Shown here: positions 8,453 to 17,861 of the stretch, piece after piece
How the letters are laid out: every line of letters starts with the position of its first letter
Numbering within the stretch: position 1 is the stretch's first letter
DNA from: Microbacterium telephonicum
GTDB lineage: Bacteria > Actinomycetota > Actinomycetes > Actinomycetales > Microbacteriaceae
Direction of reading: 5' to 3'
Assembly: GCF_003651225.1 (NCBI RefSeq)
Contig: NZ_RCDB01000003.1
Location: 62,001 to 126,000 of the forward strand
Length of the DNA stretch: 64,000 nt
Translations under genes and position numbers: made by a program
The notes under the pieces: model-generated
What the model was told of the DNA's origin: nothing
What the model saw: only the letters and a program-made list of their open reading frames with translations
Databases searched by the model: none

Positions 8453-9854
8453 GGTTCACACTCCAATGGGTCCCGTCGGGACCGTCTTCGAGGGCGATGC
8501 CGGCCGCCGCGATCGCGTCGCGGATGCGGTCGGCCGCCGCCCAGTCCTTCTGTGCGCGCGCGTCGGCGCGCTGGGTGATCATGGTGCGCACGAGGGCGTC
8601 GAGAGCGACGGCCTCGGCGCCGCCTCCCGTCGCCCAGCGTGCGTCGAGGGGGTTGATGCCGAGCACCGAGGTCATGACCGAGACGTCGCCCAGTCGCGCC
8701 CGCACGGCGTCGAGGTCTCCGGCGTCGAGCGCCGCGTTGCCGGCGCGCACCGTCTCGTGCAGCACGGCGAGGGCCTGCGGGACGCCGAGGTCGTCGTCCA
8801 TGGCCGCGGCGAACGCGTCGGGCACGCCGTAGGCGACCCACGTGACCTCGCCGCCTCCCCCGCCGAGCGCGCGGACGGCGCGCTCCAGGAAGGTGCGGAT
8901 GCGCTCGAGCGCCGCCGCCGCCTCGTCGAAGGAGGACGCGGTGATGTCCAGGCTCGAACGGTAGTGCGCCGCGCCGAGGGCGTAGCGCACGACGAGCGCC
9001 GGATGCTGCGCGAGCACGTCGGCGGCGAGGAGGAAGTTGCCGAGCGACTTCGACATCTTCTGGTCGCCGACCGTGACGAGGCCGTTGTGCACCCAGTAGC
9101 GCGCGAAGGCGTCGCCGGCCGCCGTCGACTGCGCGAGCTCGTTCTCGTGGTGCGGGAAGCGCAGGTCGAGACCGCCGCCGTGGATGTCGAACTCGGGGCC
9201 CAGGTAGCGGCGGCTCATCGCGGAGCACTCGATGTGCCAGCCGGGGCGCCCACGCCCCCACGGCGACTCCCAGACGGCATCCGCCGGCTCGCCCTCCTTG
9301 GCACCCTTCCACAGCGCGAAGTCGCGGGGGTCGTTCTTGCCGCGCGGGTCGGCGTCGGCTGCGGGCTCCATGGCGTCGAGCGACTGGTGCGTGAGGGAGC
9401 CGTAGCCGGGCCACGAGCGCACGTCGAAGTACACGTCGCCGGCGGCCGCGTAGGCGTGGCCGGCGTCGATGAGCCGGGCGATGAGCTCCTGCATCTGCGG
9501 GATCGACGCCGTCGCGCGCGGCTCGTACGTCGGCGGCAGGATGCCGACGGCGGCATACGCCGCGGAGAACTCCTGCTCCATGCGATAGGCGAGGGCCCAC
9601 CACGGCTCGTCTTCGGACGCGTTCGCGAGCACCTTGTCGTCGATGTCGGTGACGTTGCGCACGAACGTGACGCGGCCGAAGCGATACTGCAGCCAGCGGC
9701 GCAGCAGGTCGAACCCGAGAGCGGCCCGGACGTGGCCGATGTGGGGGCCGGACTGCACGGTCGGCCCGCAGACGTAGACGGTGACGTTCGCGGGGTCGCC
9801 GGGCACGAAGTCGCGGAGCGACTGCGCCTGGGTGTCGTAGAGCCGGATCGTCAC
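8445..9854 (-). CDS. cysS: Cysteinyl-tRNA synthetase
   Basis: 469 aa, a normal length for a bacterial class Ia CysRS. The zinc/adenylate region CGPTV (residues 29-33), HIGH motif at 38-41, [10 protein letters not shown], and KMSKSLGNF near 265 are all present; the C-terminal DALR-type domain follows. It charges tRNA-Cys in the cytoplasm. The order ispDF-cysS-rlmB on one strand is common in Actinobacteria. Confidence 0.97.
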   Translation of the reverse strand: MTIRLYDTQAQSLRDFVPGDPANVTVYVCGPTVQSGPHIGHVRAALGFDLLRRWLQYRFGRVTFVRNVTDIDDKVLANASEDEPWWALAYRMEQEFSAAYAAVGILPPTYEPRATASIPQMQELIARLIDAGHAYAAAGDVYFDVRSWPGYGSLTHQSLDAMEPAADADPRGKNDPRDFALWKGAKEGEPADAVWESPWGRGRPGWHIECSAMSRRYLGPEFDIHGGGLDLRFPHHENELAQSTAAGDAFARYWVHNGLVTVGDQKMSKSLGNFLLAADVLAQHPALVVRYALGAAHYRSSLDITASSFDEAAAALERIRTFLERAVRALGGGGGEVTWVAYGVPDAFAAAMDDDLGVPQALAVLHETVRAGNAALDAGDLDAVRARLGDVSVMTSVLGINPLDARWATGGGAEAVALDALVRTMITQRADARAQKDWAAADRIRDAIAAAGIALEDGPDGTHWSVNRG

Positions 9855-9882
9855 CCGACAAGCCTACCGGCGGCGCCGCACC

Positions 9883-11055
9883 TCACGCGGGGAGCACGAC
9901 GGCGACCGCGAACGCCTGCACGCCGTCGCCGCGTCCGGTGAAGCCGAGACCGTCGGTGGTCGTGGCCGCGACGCTCACCGGTGCGCCGAGCGCCGCCGTC
10001 AGCACCGCTTCGGCCTCGGCGCGCCGCGGCGCGAAGCGCGGACGACGGGCCTGCACCTGCACCGACACGTTGCCGACCCGCCACCCCGCCTGGGTGAGGA
10101 GGTCGCGGGTGCGCGCGAGGAAGACGGGAGCGTGGGCACCGGCGAACTCCGGTCGGTCCACGCCGAAGTGCGTGCCGATGTCGCCGAGTCCCGCCGCCGA
10201 CAGCACGGCGTCGACGATCGCGTGTGCGACCGCGTCGCCGTCGGAATGCCCCGACAGGGCGGGCTCGCCCGGCCACGGCAGCCCGGCGAGCCAGAGGTCG
10301 CCGTCCCCGCCGAACGCATGCACATCGGTGCCGATCCCCACGCGCGGAGCGATGACGCGCGGGGCGAGCAGCGAACGGGCACGGTCGAGGTCGGCGGCCG
10401 TCGTGATCTTGAACGCGAGCGCATCACCGGGCACGGTCGTCACGGCGCGACCGGCCGCCTGCACGAGCGCGGCGTCGTCGGTGAACTCCCCCGTCGCGGC
10501 GGCGTACGCCTGCGCGAGCACCGTCCGACGGAAGCCCTGGGGGGTCTGCGCGGCCGTCAGCGTCGCCCGGTCGACGGCCTCCACGACGCGGTCTCCGTCG
10601 ACCCGCTTGAGCGTGTCGACGACCGGCATCACCGGCAGCGCCGCATCCGCTCCGCCGTCGAGGGCGGCGACGACGCGGGCGAACACGTCGGGCGGGGTCA
10701 GGGCGCGCGCGGCGTCGTGCACGAGCACGAGCTCGACGTCGCCCCAGACGGCCGCGAGACCGGCGGCGACGGACGCCTGGCGGGTCTCACCTCCCGCGAC
10801 GACCGTGACGAGGTCGCGCCGGTCCCCCGCGGCGTCGTGCGCCTGCGTGAGCGCGTCGCCGACGCGGTCGGCGGGGGCGACGACGACCACCTGCGCCGCC
10901 GGCGCCCGGAAGACGCCGTCCAGCGCGTGCCGCAGGATGCTGCCGCCGTCGATGCCGACGAACGCCTTCGGAGCTCCGACACCCAGGCGGGTACCGGAAC
11001 CGGCGGCGACGACGATGACCGCGACGCGCGGGACGGGCAGGATCGGAGCGCTCAC
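9883..11055 (-). CDS. ispDF: Bifunctional IspD/IspF isoprenoid enzyme
   Basis: 390 aa in two fused domains. Residues about 8-230: IspD (MEP cytidylyltransferase) with AAGSGTRLG, VLVHDAARAL and the TPQGFR block. Residues about 235-390: IspF (MECDP synthase) with the metal site GTDVHAF, SGHSDGDAVAHAIVDA, GDIGTHF and TTTDGLGFTGRGDGV. They catalyse steps three and five of the non-mevalonate pathway to isopentenyl diphosphate. Fusion is known in some Actinobacteria and Proteobacteria. carD lies 22 nt upstream on the same strand. Confidence 0.96.
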   Translation of the reverse strand: MSAPILPVPRVAVIVVAAGSGTRLGVGAPKAFVGIDGGSILRHALDGVFRAPAAQVVVVAPADRVGDALTQAHDAAGDRRDLVTVVAGGETRQASVAAGLAAVWGDVELVLVHDAARALTPPDVFARVVAALDGGADAALPVMPVVDTLKRVDGDRVVEAVDRATLTAAQTPQGFRRTVLAQAYAAATGEFTDDAALVQAAGRAVTTVPGDALAFKITTAADLDRARSLLAPRVIAPRVGIGTDVHAFGGDGDLWLAGLPWPGEPALSGHSDGDAVAHAIVDAVLSAAGLGDIGTHFGVDRPEFAGAHAPVFLARTRDLLTQAGWRVGNVSVQVQARRPRFAPRRAEAEAVLTAALGAPVSVAATTTDGLGFTGRGDGVQAFAVAVVLPA

Positions 11056-11077
11056 GTCAGCGAGCGTACCGGCCGGG

Positions 11078-11560
11078 TCAGGAGGCGAGGACCTCGTCGA
11101 GGACGCCGGACGCCTTCTCCTCGTCGGTCTTCAGCGCGAGGGCGATCTCGGAGACGAGGATCTGCCGGGCCTTGGCCAGCATCCGCTTCTCGCCCGCCGA
11201 CAGCCCGCGGTCCTGATCCCGGCGCCACAGGTCGCGCACGACCTCGCTGACCTTGATCACGTCACCCGAGGCGAGCTTCTCGAGGTTCGCCTTGTACCGG
11301 CGCGACCAGTTCGTGGGCTCCTCGGTGAACGGCGCGCGCAACACGTCGAAGACGCGCTCGAGGCCGTCCTTGCCGATCACGTCGCGAACCCCGACGAGGT
11401 CGACGTTGTCCGCCGGAACCTCGATGATCAGGTCGCCCTGCGTGACGTTGAGCTTCAGATACTTCTTCGTCTCGCCCTTGATGATCCGGTCTTTGACCTC
11501 GATGATCGTCGCGGCGCCGTGGTGCGGATAGACGACGGTCTCGCCAACCTCAAAAAGCAT
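11078..11560 (-). CDS. carD: CarD family RNA-polymerase-binding regulator
   Basis: 160 aa from the ATG at 11560, preceded by AAAGGAC; longer readings from 11605 add residues not seen in the family. The N-terminal Tudor-like RNAP-interaction domain begins [16 protein letters not shown]; the C-terminal helical DNA-binding domain includes the conserved Trp in [11 protein letters not shown]. CarD stabilises open promoter complexes, especially at rRNA promoters, and length matches the mycobacterial protein. A TATCCT -10-like element is at 11587-11592. Confidence 0.95.
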   Translation of the reverse strand: MLFEVGETVVYPHHGAATIIEVKDRIIKGETKKYLKLNVTQGDLIIEVPADNVDLVGVRDVIGKDGLERVFDVLRAPFTEEPTNWSRRYKANLEKLASGDVIKVSEVVRDLWRRDQDRGLSAGEKRMLAKARQILVSEIALALKTDEEKASGVLDEVLAS

Positions 11561-11703
11561 GCAGTTATGTCCTTTCGGCAACCTCAAGGATACCACAGCG
11601 GTCATACGCTAGGGTGTGCGGCCCCAGGACACGCACCGACCTTCAGTCGGCCTGCAGTGACCCTAGAATGGGGAGCGTCACGCACCGTCACCCTGGAGGA
11701 TCC

Positions 11704-12165
11704 GTGAAAACGCGTCTGATCGCGCCCCTGGCCCTCGGCCTCGCCCTCACCTTCGGAGTCGCCGGCTGCAGCATGGTCTCGCCGCAGGCGACGACGATCG
11801 CCTACTCCCCCTCCGACGGCGTGAACGTCGCCGACTCCGGACCCCTCATCGTGCGCAACGCCCTCGTCATCGCCGACGAGGACGGCGAGCAGGGCAACTT
11901 CCTCGCCGCGATCATCAACGACACCGACGACGCCGCGACGCTGCACATCGGCGTGGGCGCCGACCACCAGACGGTGCGCGTGCCGGCCCGCACGACGGTG
12001 AGCCTCGGTGTGGACGGCGTCGACCCCCTCCTGTTCGAGGGCCTGGACAGCAAGCCCGGCACCGACGTGGAGATCTCATTCCAGTCCGGTGACGGCGAGG
12101 GCGTCGCCACCGCGATCCCCGTGCTGGACGGCACGCTGCCGCAGTACGCGGAGTTCGTCCCGTAA
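11704..12165 (+). CDS. Putative lipoprotein
   Basis: 153 aa from a GTG three bases after GGAGGA (11695-11700). The N-terminus is a lipoprotein signal: basic VKTR, a hydrophobic stretch, then a lipobox VAGC with Cys at about residue 18. The mature part (IVRNALVIADEDGEQGNFLA...) resembles actinobacterial DUF461-like/copper-chaperone-fold extracytoplasmic proteins, but no metal-binding His/Met cluster is visible, so function is unknown. A -10-like TAGAAT is at 11664-11669. It is convergent with regX3. Confidence 0.8.
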   Translation: MKTRLIAPLALGLALTFGVAGCSMVSPQATTIAYSPSDGVNVADSGPLIVRNALVIADEDGEQGNFLAAIINDTDDAATLHIGVGADHQTVRVPARTTVSLGVDGVDPLLFEGLDSKPGTDVEISFQSGDGEGVATAIPVLDGTLPQYAEFVP

Positions 12166-12170
12166 GACGC

Positions 12171-12211
12171 ATGACGAAGGGGGCCGGGAATCATCCCGGC
12201 CCCTTCGTCAT
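12171..12211. terminator. Bidirectional terminator between lipoprotein gene and regX3
   Basis: A long hairpin with arms ATGACGAAGG-GGGCCGGGA and TCCCGGCCCCTTCGTCAT (one bulged G) around ATCA. It lies between two convergent genes and reads AAGG...CCTT so both strands end in a short T-containing stretch. Confidence 0.8.
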
Positions 12212-12227
12212 GTCCGCGCGTCGGCGC

Positions 12228-12911
12228 TCAGCCTTCGAAGCGGTAGCCGAGCCCCCGCACCGTGAGGAGCATCGCGGGCTCCCCCGGGTTGGCCTCGATA
12301 CGCGAGCGGATGCGCTTGATGTGCACGTCGAGCGTCTTCGTGTCGCCGAAGTAGTCGCTGCCCCACACGCGGTCGATGAGCTGCCCGCGCGTGAGAACGC
12401 GGCCCGAGTTGCGCATGAGCACCTCGAGCAGCTCGAATTCCTTCAGCGGCATGGCGATCTCCGAGCCGCCGACCTCGACGGTGTGGCGGTCGAGGTCGAT
12501 GCGCACCCGCCCGCCCTCGAGCACACGCTCCTCGACCTCGACGTCCTCGGTCTCGGAGCGGCGCAGCACCGCCCGCATCCGCGCGAGCAGCTCACGGGAG
12601 GAGTAGGGCTTGGTGACGTAGTCGTCGGCGCCGAGCTCGAGCCCGACGACGATGTCGACTTCGGAGTCCTTCGCCGTCAGCATGATGATCGGCACCTTGG
12701 AGGTCGTGCGCACGACGCGGCAGACCTCGGTGCCCGGCATGCCGGGCAGCATCAGGTCGAGCAGGATGATGTCGGCGCCGCGCGCGGCGAACGCGTCGAG
12801 CGCGGCCGGGCCGTCCTCGGCGATCTCCGGATCGAACCCCTCGCGGCGGAGCAGGTAGGCGAGCGGGTCGGCGAGATCGGGCTCGTCCTCGACGATCAGG
12901 ACGCGGGTCAT
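12228..12911 (-). CDS. regX3: Response regulator RegX3, OmpR family
   Basis: 227 aa, the same length as mycobacterial RegX3. Receiver domain: acidic pair at Glu8-Asp9/Glu10, phosphoacceptor Asp52 in ILLDLMLPG, Thr in MLTAKDS, Lys in VTKPYSS. The C-terminal winged helix has LKEFELLEVLMRNSGRVLTR and GLGYRFEG. It binds GTTCAC-type repeats and switches on phosphate-starvation genes. The ATG overlaps the senX3 stop (ATGA), giving a coupled two-component operon. Extended upstream starts are shadows. Confidence 0.95.
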   Translation of the reverse strand: MTRVLIVEDEPDLADPLAYLLRREGFDPEIAEDGPAALDAFAARGADIILLDLMLPGMPGTEVCRVVRTTSKVPIIMLTAKDSEVDIVVGLELGADDYVTKPYSSRELLARMRAVLRRSETEDVEVEERVLEGGRVRIDLDRHTVEVGGSEIAMPLKEFELLEVLMRNSGRVLTRGQLIDRVWGSDYFGDTKTLDVHIKRIRSRIEANPGEPAMLLTVRGLGYRFEG

Positions 12912-14155
12912 CAGGGTGCTCCTTCGGCTGGCGAAGGCTCCGCGGGCGCCAGCGCGCCGGCGAGCTTCTTCTTGGACTGCTTGGTCTTCTCGGGCTTCTT
13001 GCGCTTCTTGCGCTTCTTCTTCACGTCGTCGAGCCCTTCGGGGCCTTCGACGGCGGGCAGGCGCACGGTGAAGGTGGATCCGCGCCCGGGGCGCGACCAC
13101 AGCACGACCTCGCCGCCGTGGCGCTGCACGGCGTACTTCACGATCGACAGGCCGAGCCCGGTTCCCCCGGTGCGGCGCGAGCGGGCCTGGTCGGCGCGGT
13201 AGAAGCGCTCGAAGACGCGGTGCTGCTCGGCCTCCGGGATGCCGATGCCGCGGTCAGTGACGGCGATGTCGACGACGTTGTCCTCAACCTTCACCCCGAC
13301 GCCCACCTGCGCGCCGGCGGGAGAGTACGAGACGGCGTTGGCGACGAGGTTCGACAGCGCCTCTGTGAGCACCTGCACGTCGCCGCGCACGTAGGAGCCG
13401 CGGCTGCCGCCGCGGACGATCTCGATGCCGGCGGACTCCGCCGCGAGCGCCTGGGACTCGATCGCCGCCGCGACGACCTCGTCGACCGAGACGTCGCGCA
13501 GGTCGGTGAGGTCGTCGGCGGCCTGCAGCCGCGAGAGGTTCATGATGCGCGAGGTGAGCTGCGCGAGCCGCGTCGCCTCGGCGCCGAGCCGCGCGGCGAA
13601 GTGGCGCACCTGGTCGGGGTCGTCGGCGGCCGAGGCCACCGCCTCGGCGAGCAGGCTCACCGCGCCCACCGGCGTCTTCAGCTCGTGGCTGGTGTTGGCC
13701 ACGAAGTCGCGTCGCATCTCCTCGACACGCTCCGCCTCGGTGATGTCCCGGATGACGACGAGGGTCAGCCTCGGGGTGATGACGCTCGCCCGCGCCGTCA
13801 CCAGACGCGGCTCGATGCCGCGCCGCAGGCGCAGGTTCGACGCCTCGGTGCGGTCCACGCGCCGGGCCTCCCGCACGAGGTGACGCAGATGGTCGTCGGG
13901 CAGCACGCCGCCCTCCTGCATCCCGAACAGGGCGGCCGGCGCGGACGCCGCGACGATAGACAGCGAGTTGTCGACGACGACGGCGACCTCGTCCATGCCC
14001 TGCAGCACCGCCTGTGCGCCCTCGGGGACGGTCGTCGAGCTCTGCACGCGGGCATCCCGGCGCGCGGCGATCGCGAAGACGACGAGGGCGGCCACCGCGG
14101 CACCGAGGATCATGCCGACGGCGAGGATGGCGAGCGCCAGAAGCGTCCCGTTCAC
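12911..14155 (-). CDS. senX3: Sensor histidine kinase SenX3
   Basis: 414 aa. One or two N-terminal membrane helices (residues about 5-30), a PAS-like region (to about 140), HisKA with phosphoacceptor His157 in NTSHELKTP, and the HATPase domain with NAVSYS (N box), DRGIGIP (G1) and GGTGLGLSIVKY. Phosphorylates RegX3 under phosphate limitation; PhoU and the Pst transporter act as negative inputs. Unusual: residues about 379-397 form an almost uninterrupted Lys/Arg block followed by an Ala/Pro tail, beyond the kinase core. It is divergent from phoU. Confidence 0.93.
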   Translation of the reverse strand: MNGTLLALAILAVGMILGAAVAALVVFAIAARRDARVQSSTTVPEGAQAVLQGMDEVAVVVDNSLSIVAASAPAALFGMQEGGVLPDDHLRHLVREARRVDRTEASNLRLRRGIEPRLVTARASVITPRLTLVVIRDITEAERVEEMRRDFVANTSHELKTPVGAVSLLAEAVASAADDPDQVRHFAARLGAEATRLAQLTSRIMNLSRLQAADDLTDLRDVSVDEVVAAAIESQALAAESAGIEIVRGGSRGSYVRGDVQVLTEALSNLVANAVSYSPAGAQVGVGVKVEDNVVDIAVTDRGIGIPEAEQHRVFERFYRADQARSRRTGGTGLGLSIVKYAVQRHGGEVVLWSRPGRGSTFTVRLPAVEGPEGLDDVKKKRKKRKKPEKTKQSKKKLAGALAPAEPSPAEGAP

Positions 14156-14225
14156 CCCTCCAGCGTAGAGTGCTCATCGGGCACTCCCCCGCCGATTCGG
14201 CCCGTGGCACGGCCGCCCGAGCAGT

Positions 14226-14253
14226 GTTCACGCCGACGGCACCAACCGTTAAC
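14226..14253 (+). promoter_or_regulatory. Candidate PHO box between senX3 and phoU
   Basis: GTTCAC at 14226-14231 and GTTAAC at 14248-14253 are exactly 22 nt apart, i.e. two 11-nt periods of the actinobacterial PHO-box direct repeat; the middle repeat (starting 14237) is degenerate. Likely RegX3 autoregulation and phoU control. Confidence 0.5.
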
Positions 14254-14317
14254 CTTCGCGGGGGAGGATCGCCCGCGGCGCCGTCCGCGCCGCCCTTCCG
14301 CCAATGAGAGGTTTCCG

Positions 14318-15007
14318 ATGCGCGAAGTGTTCCACCAGTCTCTCGAGGACGTGCAGGCGCGCCTCGTCGAGATCGCCGAACTCGTCACCGTCGCCATGGA
14401 GGGCGCGACCCGCGCCTTCGGCACGAGCGACGTGGCCCTCGCCGAGGAGATCATCGAGGCCGACGCCGTCATCGACACCAAGGCCGCCGAGATCGACGAG
14501 CTCGCGATCCAGATCCTCGCCCGCCAGCAGCCCGTCGCCCGGGACCTGCGCATCGTCGTGGCCGCCCTCCGGGTGAGCGCATCGCTGGAGCGCATGGGCG
14601 ACATCGCCGAGCACATCGCGCAGTTCACGCGCATGCGCTTCCCCGAGCGCGCCATCCCGAAGGGCTTGAAGAGCACCTTCACGAAGATGGGCGAGCTCGA
14701 TGTCGAGGCGGCGCGCAAGCTCACCGAGCTGCTGCGCACCGAGGACCTGTCCCTCGTCGAGGAGCTGCGCGCCCTCGAGGAGCAGCTCGACGACCTGCAC
14801 ATCTCGGTCTTCGAGAAGGTGCTCAGCGAGAACTGGCAGGGCGAGGCCGCCGCGACGGTCGACGCGACCCTCGCCAGCCGCTACCTCGAGCGCTTCGCCG
14901 ACCACGCCGTCTCGGTCGCCAAGAAGGTCGCCTACCTCGCCACCGGCGAATGGTCGACCGCCACCGACGAGATCCCCGTGATCACGCCGGCGATCACGCG
15001 CGACTGA
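14318..15007 (+). CDS. phoU: Phosphate signalling protein PhoU
   Basis: 229 aa, all helical, with the two PhoU repeats: first around EIIEADAVIDTKAAEIDELA and QQPVARDLRIVVAALR, second around LEEQLDDLHISVFEKVL and ASRYLERFADHAVSVAKK, each with the acidic metal-binding E/DxxxD residues. PhoU mediates the off-signal between PstB and the sensor kinase when phosphate is plentiful. ATG follows GAGAGG. Divergent from senX3-regX3 and close to gpmA, the same neighbourhood as in mycobacteria. Confidence 0.95.
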   Translation: MREVFHQSLEDVQARLVEIAELVTVAMEGATRAFGTSDVALAEEIIEADAVIDTKAAEIDELAIQILARQQPVARDLRIVVAALRVSASLERMGDIAEHIAQFTRMRFPERAIPKGLKSTFTKMGELDVEAARKLTELLRTEDLSLVEELRALEEQLDDLHISVFEKVLSENWQGEAAATVDATLASRYLERFADHAVSVAKKVAYLATGEWSTATDEIPVITPAITRD

Positions 15008-15025
15008 ACCACCCGCGCACACGCG

Positions 15026-15060
15026 GAAGCGCCCCGGCCCGTGAGGGACCGGGGCGCTTC
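15026..15060. terminator. Bidirectional terminator phoU/gpmA
   Basis: Perfect 12-bp stem GAAGCGCCCCGG/CCGGGGCGCTTC around 11 nt, followed by TCT on the + strand and TTCC-like bases on the - strand, between two convergent genes. Confidence 0.85.
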
Positions 15061-15074
15061 TGCATGCCGTGCGC

Positions 15075-15824
15075 TTACTTCTTGCCCTGCGCCGCGACCG
15101 CGGCGGCGCCGGCGGCGGCGGCTTCGGGGTCGAGGTACTCGCCGGGGCCGAGCGGGGTGAAGTCCTCGCCCAGCTTGTAGACGAGCGGGATGCCGGTCGG
15201 GATGTTGAGCTCGGCGATGTCGGCGTCGCTGATGCCGTCGAGGTGCTTGACGAGACCGCGCAGCGAGTTGCCGTGCGCCGTGACGAGGACGGTCTTGCCG
15301 GCCGCGAGGTCGGGCTTGATGTCGGACTCCCAGTAGGGCAGCATCCGGTCGATGACGATCTTCAGCGACTCGGTGTCGGGCACCTCGCCGTCGATCCCGA
15401 CATAGCGCGGGTCGCCCTGCTGGCTGTACTCGTCGTCGGCCGGCAGCGGGGGCGGCGGCACATCGAACGAACGGCGCCACAGCATGAACTGCTCGTTGCC
15501 GAACTCCTCGAGCGTCTGTGCCTTGTCCTTGCCCTGCAGAGCGCCGTAGTGGCGCTCGTTGAGCCGCCACGAGCGCTTGACGGGGATCCACAGGCGGTCG
15601 GCCGAATCGAGCGCGATGTTCGCGGTCTGGATGGCACGGCTGAGCACCGAGGTGTGCAGCACGTCCGGCAGGATCCCGGACTCCTTGAGGAGCTCGCCGC
15701 CGCGGGCGGCCTCGGCCTTGCCCTGGTCGGTGAGGCGGACGTCCACCCATCCGGTGAACTGGTTGGTCTTGTTCCACTCGCTCTGCCCGTGGCGGAGGAG
15801 GATGAGCGTGTACGGCGCAGTCAT
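15075..15824 (-). CDS. gpmA: 2,3-bisphosphoglycerate-dependent phosphoglycerate mutase
   Basis: 249 aa. The catalytic [10 protein letters not shown] (His12), [14 protein letters not shown] (acid Glu) and VTAHGNSLR second histidine identify the dPGM class, which interconverts 3- and 2-phosphoglycerate in glycolysis. Length is normal; the tail is Ala-rich. No Shine-Dalgarno; the -10 TAGGCT (15832-15837) sits 7 nt from the ATG, so the mRNA is probably leaderless. Location next to phoU/senX3-regX3 is conserved in Actinobacteria. Confidence 0.96.
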   Translation of the reverse strand: MTAPYTLILLRHGQSEWNKTNQFTGWVDVRLTDQGKAEAARGGELLKESGILPDVLHTSVLSRAIQTANIALDSADRLWIPVKRSWRLNERHYGALQGKDKAQTLEEFGNEQFMLWRRSFDVPPPPLPADDEYSQQGDPRYVGIDGEVPDTESLKIVIDRMLPYWESDIKPDLAAGKTVLVTAHGNSLRGLVKHLDGISDADIAELNIPTGIPLVYKLGEDFTPLGPGEYLDPEAAAAGAAAVAAQGKK

Positions 15825-15864
15825 GCTCGCCAGCCTAGCGGGGCGGCCCTGCCATCATGGAGGG

Positions 15865-16698
15865 ATGGCGCCGGACAAACCCCGCGCGCGGGCGATCGGT
15901 CAGATCACGCGCGGCACGACCGGGACCAACCGGCTGCGACGGGTCGACCGGTGGATCGCTCGGCACCCCGTGCTGCGGCGCGCGGACGACCCGTTCGTCG
16001 TCGATCTCGGCTACGGCGCGAGCGGTGTGACCGCGCTCGAACTGGAGGCGCGCCTGCGCCCGGTCCGCCCCGACGTCGATGTGCTCGGACTCGAGATCGA
16101 CCCGCAGCGCGTCACCCACGCCCGCGCGCAATTGGCGCAGGTGCACGCCGGAGCGACCGACTTCTCCCCCGATGCGCGCGTCGCCTTCGCCCGCGGCGGC
16201 TTCGAGGTGCCGGCCCCCGGCGGCCGACGGCCCGCTGTCGTCCGGGCGTTCAACGTGCTGCGCCAGTACGACGAAGGCGACGTCGCCGGAGCCTGGGAAC
16301 TCATGTGCGCACGGCTGCAGCCGGACGGCATCCTCGTCGAGGGCACGTGCGACGAGCTGGGTCGTGTCTCGACCTGGATCGAGGTGGGCGCGGACGCCGT
16401 GCCGCGCACCCTGTCGATCTCGCTGCGTCTCACGGATCTCGAGACGCCGTCGATCGCGGCCGAGCGCCTGCCGAAGGCGCTCATCCACCGCAACGTGCCG
16501 GGTGAGGGCGTGCACGCGCTGCTCGCCGCGCTGGATGCGGAGTGGACACGGGCCGTCGCCGCGTCCGCGTTCGGCCCGCAGCAGCGCTGGCAGGCCGCGC
16601 TGGGCGCGCTGTCGGATGCGGGCTGGCCGATCCGCTCGCGCGGCCGCTGGCGGCTCGGTGAGCTCACCGTGCCGTGGGAGCGCGTCGCTCCGCGCTGA
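15865..16698 (+). CDS. Class I SAM-dependent methyltransferase
   Basis: 277 aa. A SAM-binding region is visible: FVVDLGYGASGVTALELEAR (motif I, though with GYGASG) followed by the acidic VLGLEIDPQRV. The end of the fold, AFNVLRQYDEGDVAGAWELM and LVEGTCDELGR, matches an actinobacterial family of methyltransferases with unknown substrate. The GGAGG just before the ATG is too close (1 nt) to act as a ribosome site; CATCAT at 15853-15858, 6 nt upstream, suggests a leaderless message. Divergent from gpmA by 40 nt. Confidence 0.75.
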   Translation: MAPDKPRARAIGQITRGTTGTNRLRRVDRWIARHPVLRRADDPFVVDLGYGASGVTALELEARLRPVRPDVDVLGLEIDPQRVTHARAQLAQVHAGATDFSPDARVAFARGGFEVPAPGGRRPAVVRAFNVLRQYDEGDVAGAWELMCARLQPDGILVEGTCDELGRVSTWIEVGADAVPRTLSISLRLTDLETPSIAAERLPKALIHRNVPGEGVHALLAALDAEWTRAVAASAFGPQQRWQAALGALSDAGWPIRSRGRWRLGELTVPWERVAPR

Positions 16699-16744
16699 CA
16701 CCCCGTGGGCACCGACACCCCGCGGGTGCCGACGCGCCCCGGGA

Positions 16745-17845
16745 TCACACGCGCGGAAGCGCCCCGCGGGCGTCGACCGGGCTCATCCCGGTGGCCGTCA
16801 GCAGGTCGACGGCGAGAGGTCGCATCGCGGCCACGACGTTCTGGTCGGTGTGCGAGGCGCCCGGGAGCAGCGCGACCGGGTCGAGGCGGCGGGCGACGGC
16901 GAGCAACGCTTCACGGGCGGCCGGCTGCAGCGAGATGTCGTCCAACGACCCTGCGACGAGCGCCGCCCCGCGCTGCAGGTCGCCGAGCACCGCGGCGGCG
17001 ACCGGCCGAGCCTGCCCGTCGTCGACGACGTAGACGACGCGACGCGCGACGACGCGCAGGTTGCGGGTCGCGAGGTCCATCGCCGCCAGGATCGTGCCGT
17101 GCCGCGCGAGCTCCGAGCGGTCGCGGAACAGGAACGGCGAGATGCGCGCGATCTCCTGTCCGGCATCCAGGCTCGCCCGCCACGCATCGACACGCGCCGT
17201 CGTCGCCCGGGCCTTCTCGAGACCGCGGGCGGCGCGCAGCGGGTCGCCGCGCCGCAGACCCTGGGCGAGCGTGCCGGCGGCCGCGTCGAACGCCGCGAAC
17301 AGCTCCCGCCCGTCGCGCGAGACGACGCTGCGCGCCGAACGCGGGATCAGGGCCGTGACCAGCAGCGCCGCGACCGCGCCGACGAGCGCGTCGGCGAGCC
17401 GGGCGAACGGTTCGTTTCCGGGGATGACGATGACGATGCCGGACTGGATCGCCGCCGCGATCGCGAACCCGTTCTGCGCGGAAAGGAATCGCGCGACGCC
17501 GAGGGTGAGCGCGAGGGCGAGGCCGAGCTGCCACCACCCCGTGCCGAACGCGAACCGCAGCACCTCGGCGACGAGCACGCCGAACACCATGCCCGCGACG
17601 GTCTCGGCGATCAGCCGCGGACGCGCGTCGCGCACGAGACCGAGGCTGGAGATCGTGACGGTCGTGGTCAGCAGCGGCGCGGGGTGTCCGAGCACCGTCA
17701 CCGAGAAGGCGTACGCGGCCGTCGCGGCGACCACGATCTGCGTGATCGGCGCCCACGACTCGCGCAGTCGCCGCGCGCCCCGCCGCACATCGACGCGGCG
17801 CGGAGGCGTCGGCACCGAGGAGGTGATCGGGGCGTCCTCGGTCAC
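16745..17845 (-). CDS. FUSC/aromatic acid exporter family membrane protein
   Basis: 366 aa. Two blocks of membrane helices (residues about 25-160: VVAATAAYAFSVTVLGHP, AETVAGMVFGVLVAEVLRFA, LGLALALTLGVARFLSAQ, ALVGAVAALLVTALIP) followed by a long soluble helical part with ARxxxARVDAWRASL. This fits the FUSC half-type protein seen in Actinobacteria (aromatic acid/fusaric acid exporter-like). Start is GTG at 17845 with GGAG 8 nt before; it lies 17 nt after the ygfZ stop and probably belongs to the same operon. Substrate unknown. Confidence 0.8.
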   Translation of the reverse strand: MTEDAPITSSVPTPPRRVDVRRGARRLRESWAPITQIVVAATAAYAFSVTVLGHPAPLLTTTVTISSLGLVRDARPRLIAETVAGMVFGVLVAEVLRFAFGTGWWQLGLALALTLGVARFLSAQNGFAIAAAIQSGIVIVIPGNEPFARLADALVGAVAALLVTALIPRSARSVVSRDGRELFAAFDAAAGTLAQGLRRGDPLRAARGLEKARATTARVDAWRASLDAGQEIARISPFLFRDRSELARHGTILAAMDLATRNLRVVARRVVYVVDDGQARPVAAAVLGDLQRGAALVAGSLDDISLQPAAREALLAVARRLDPVALLPGASHTDQNVVAAMRPLAVDLLTATGMSPVDARGALPRV

Positions 17846-17861
17846 CGGGATCGCTCCGTGC

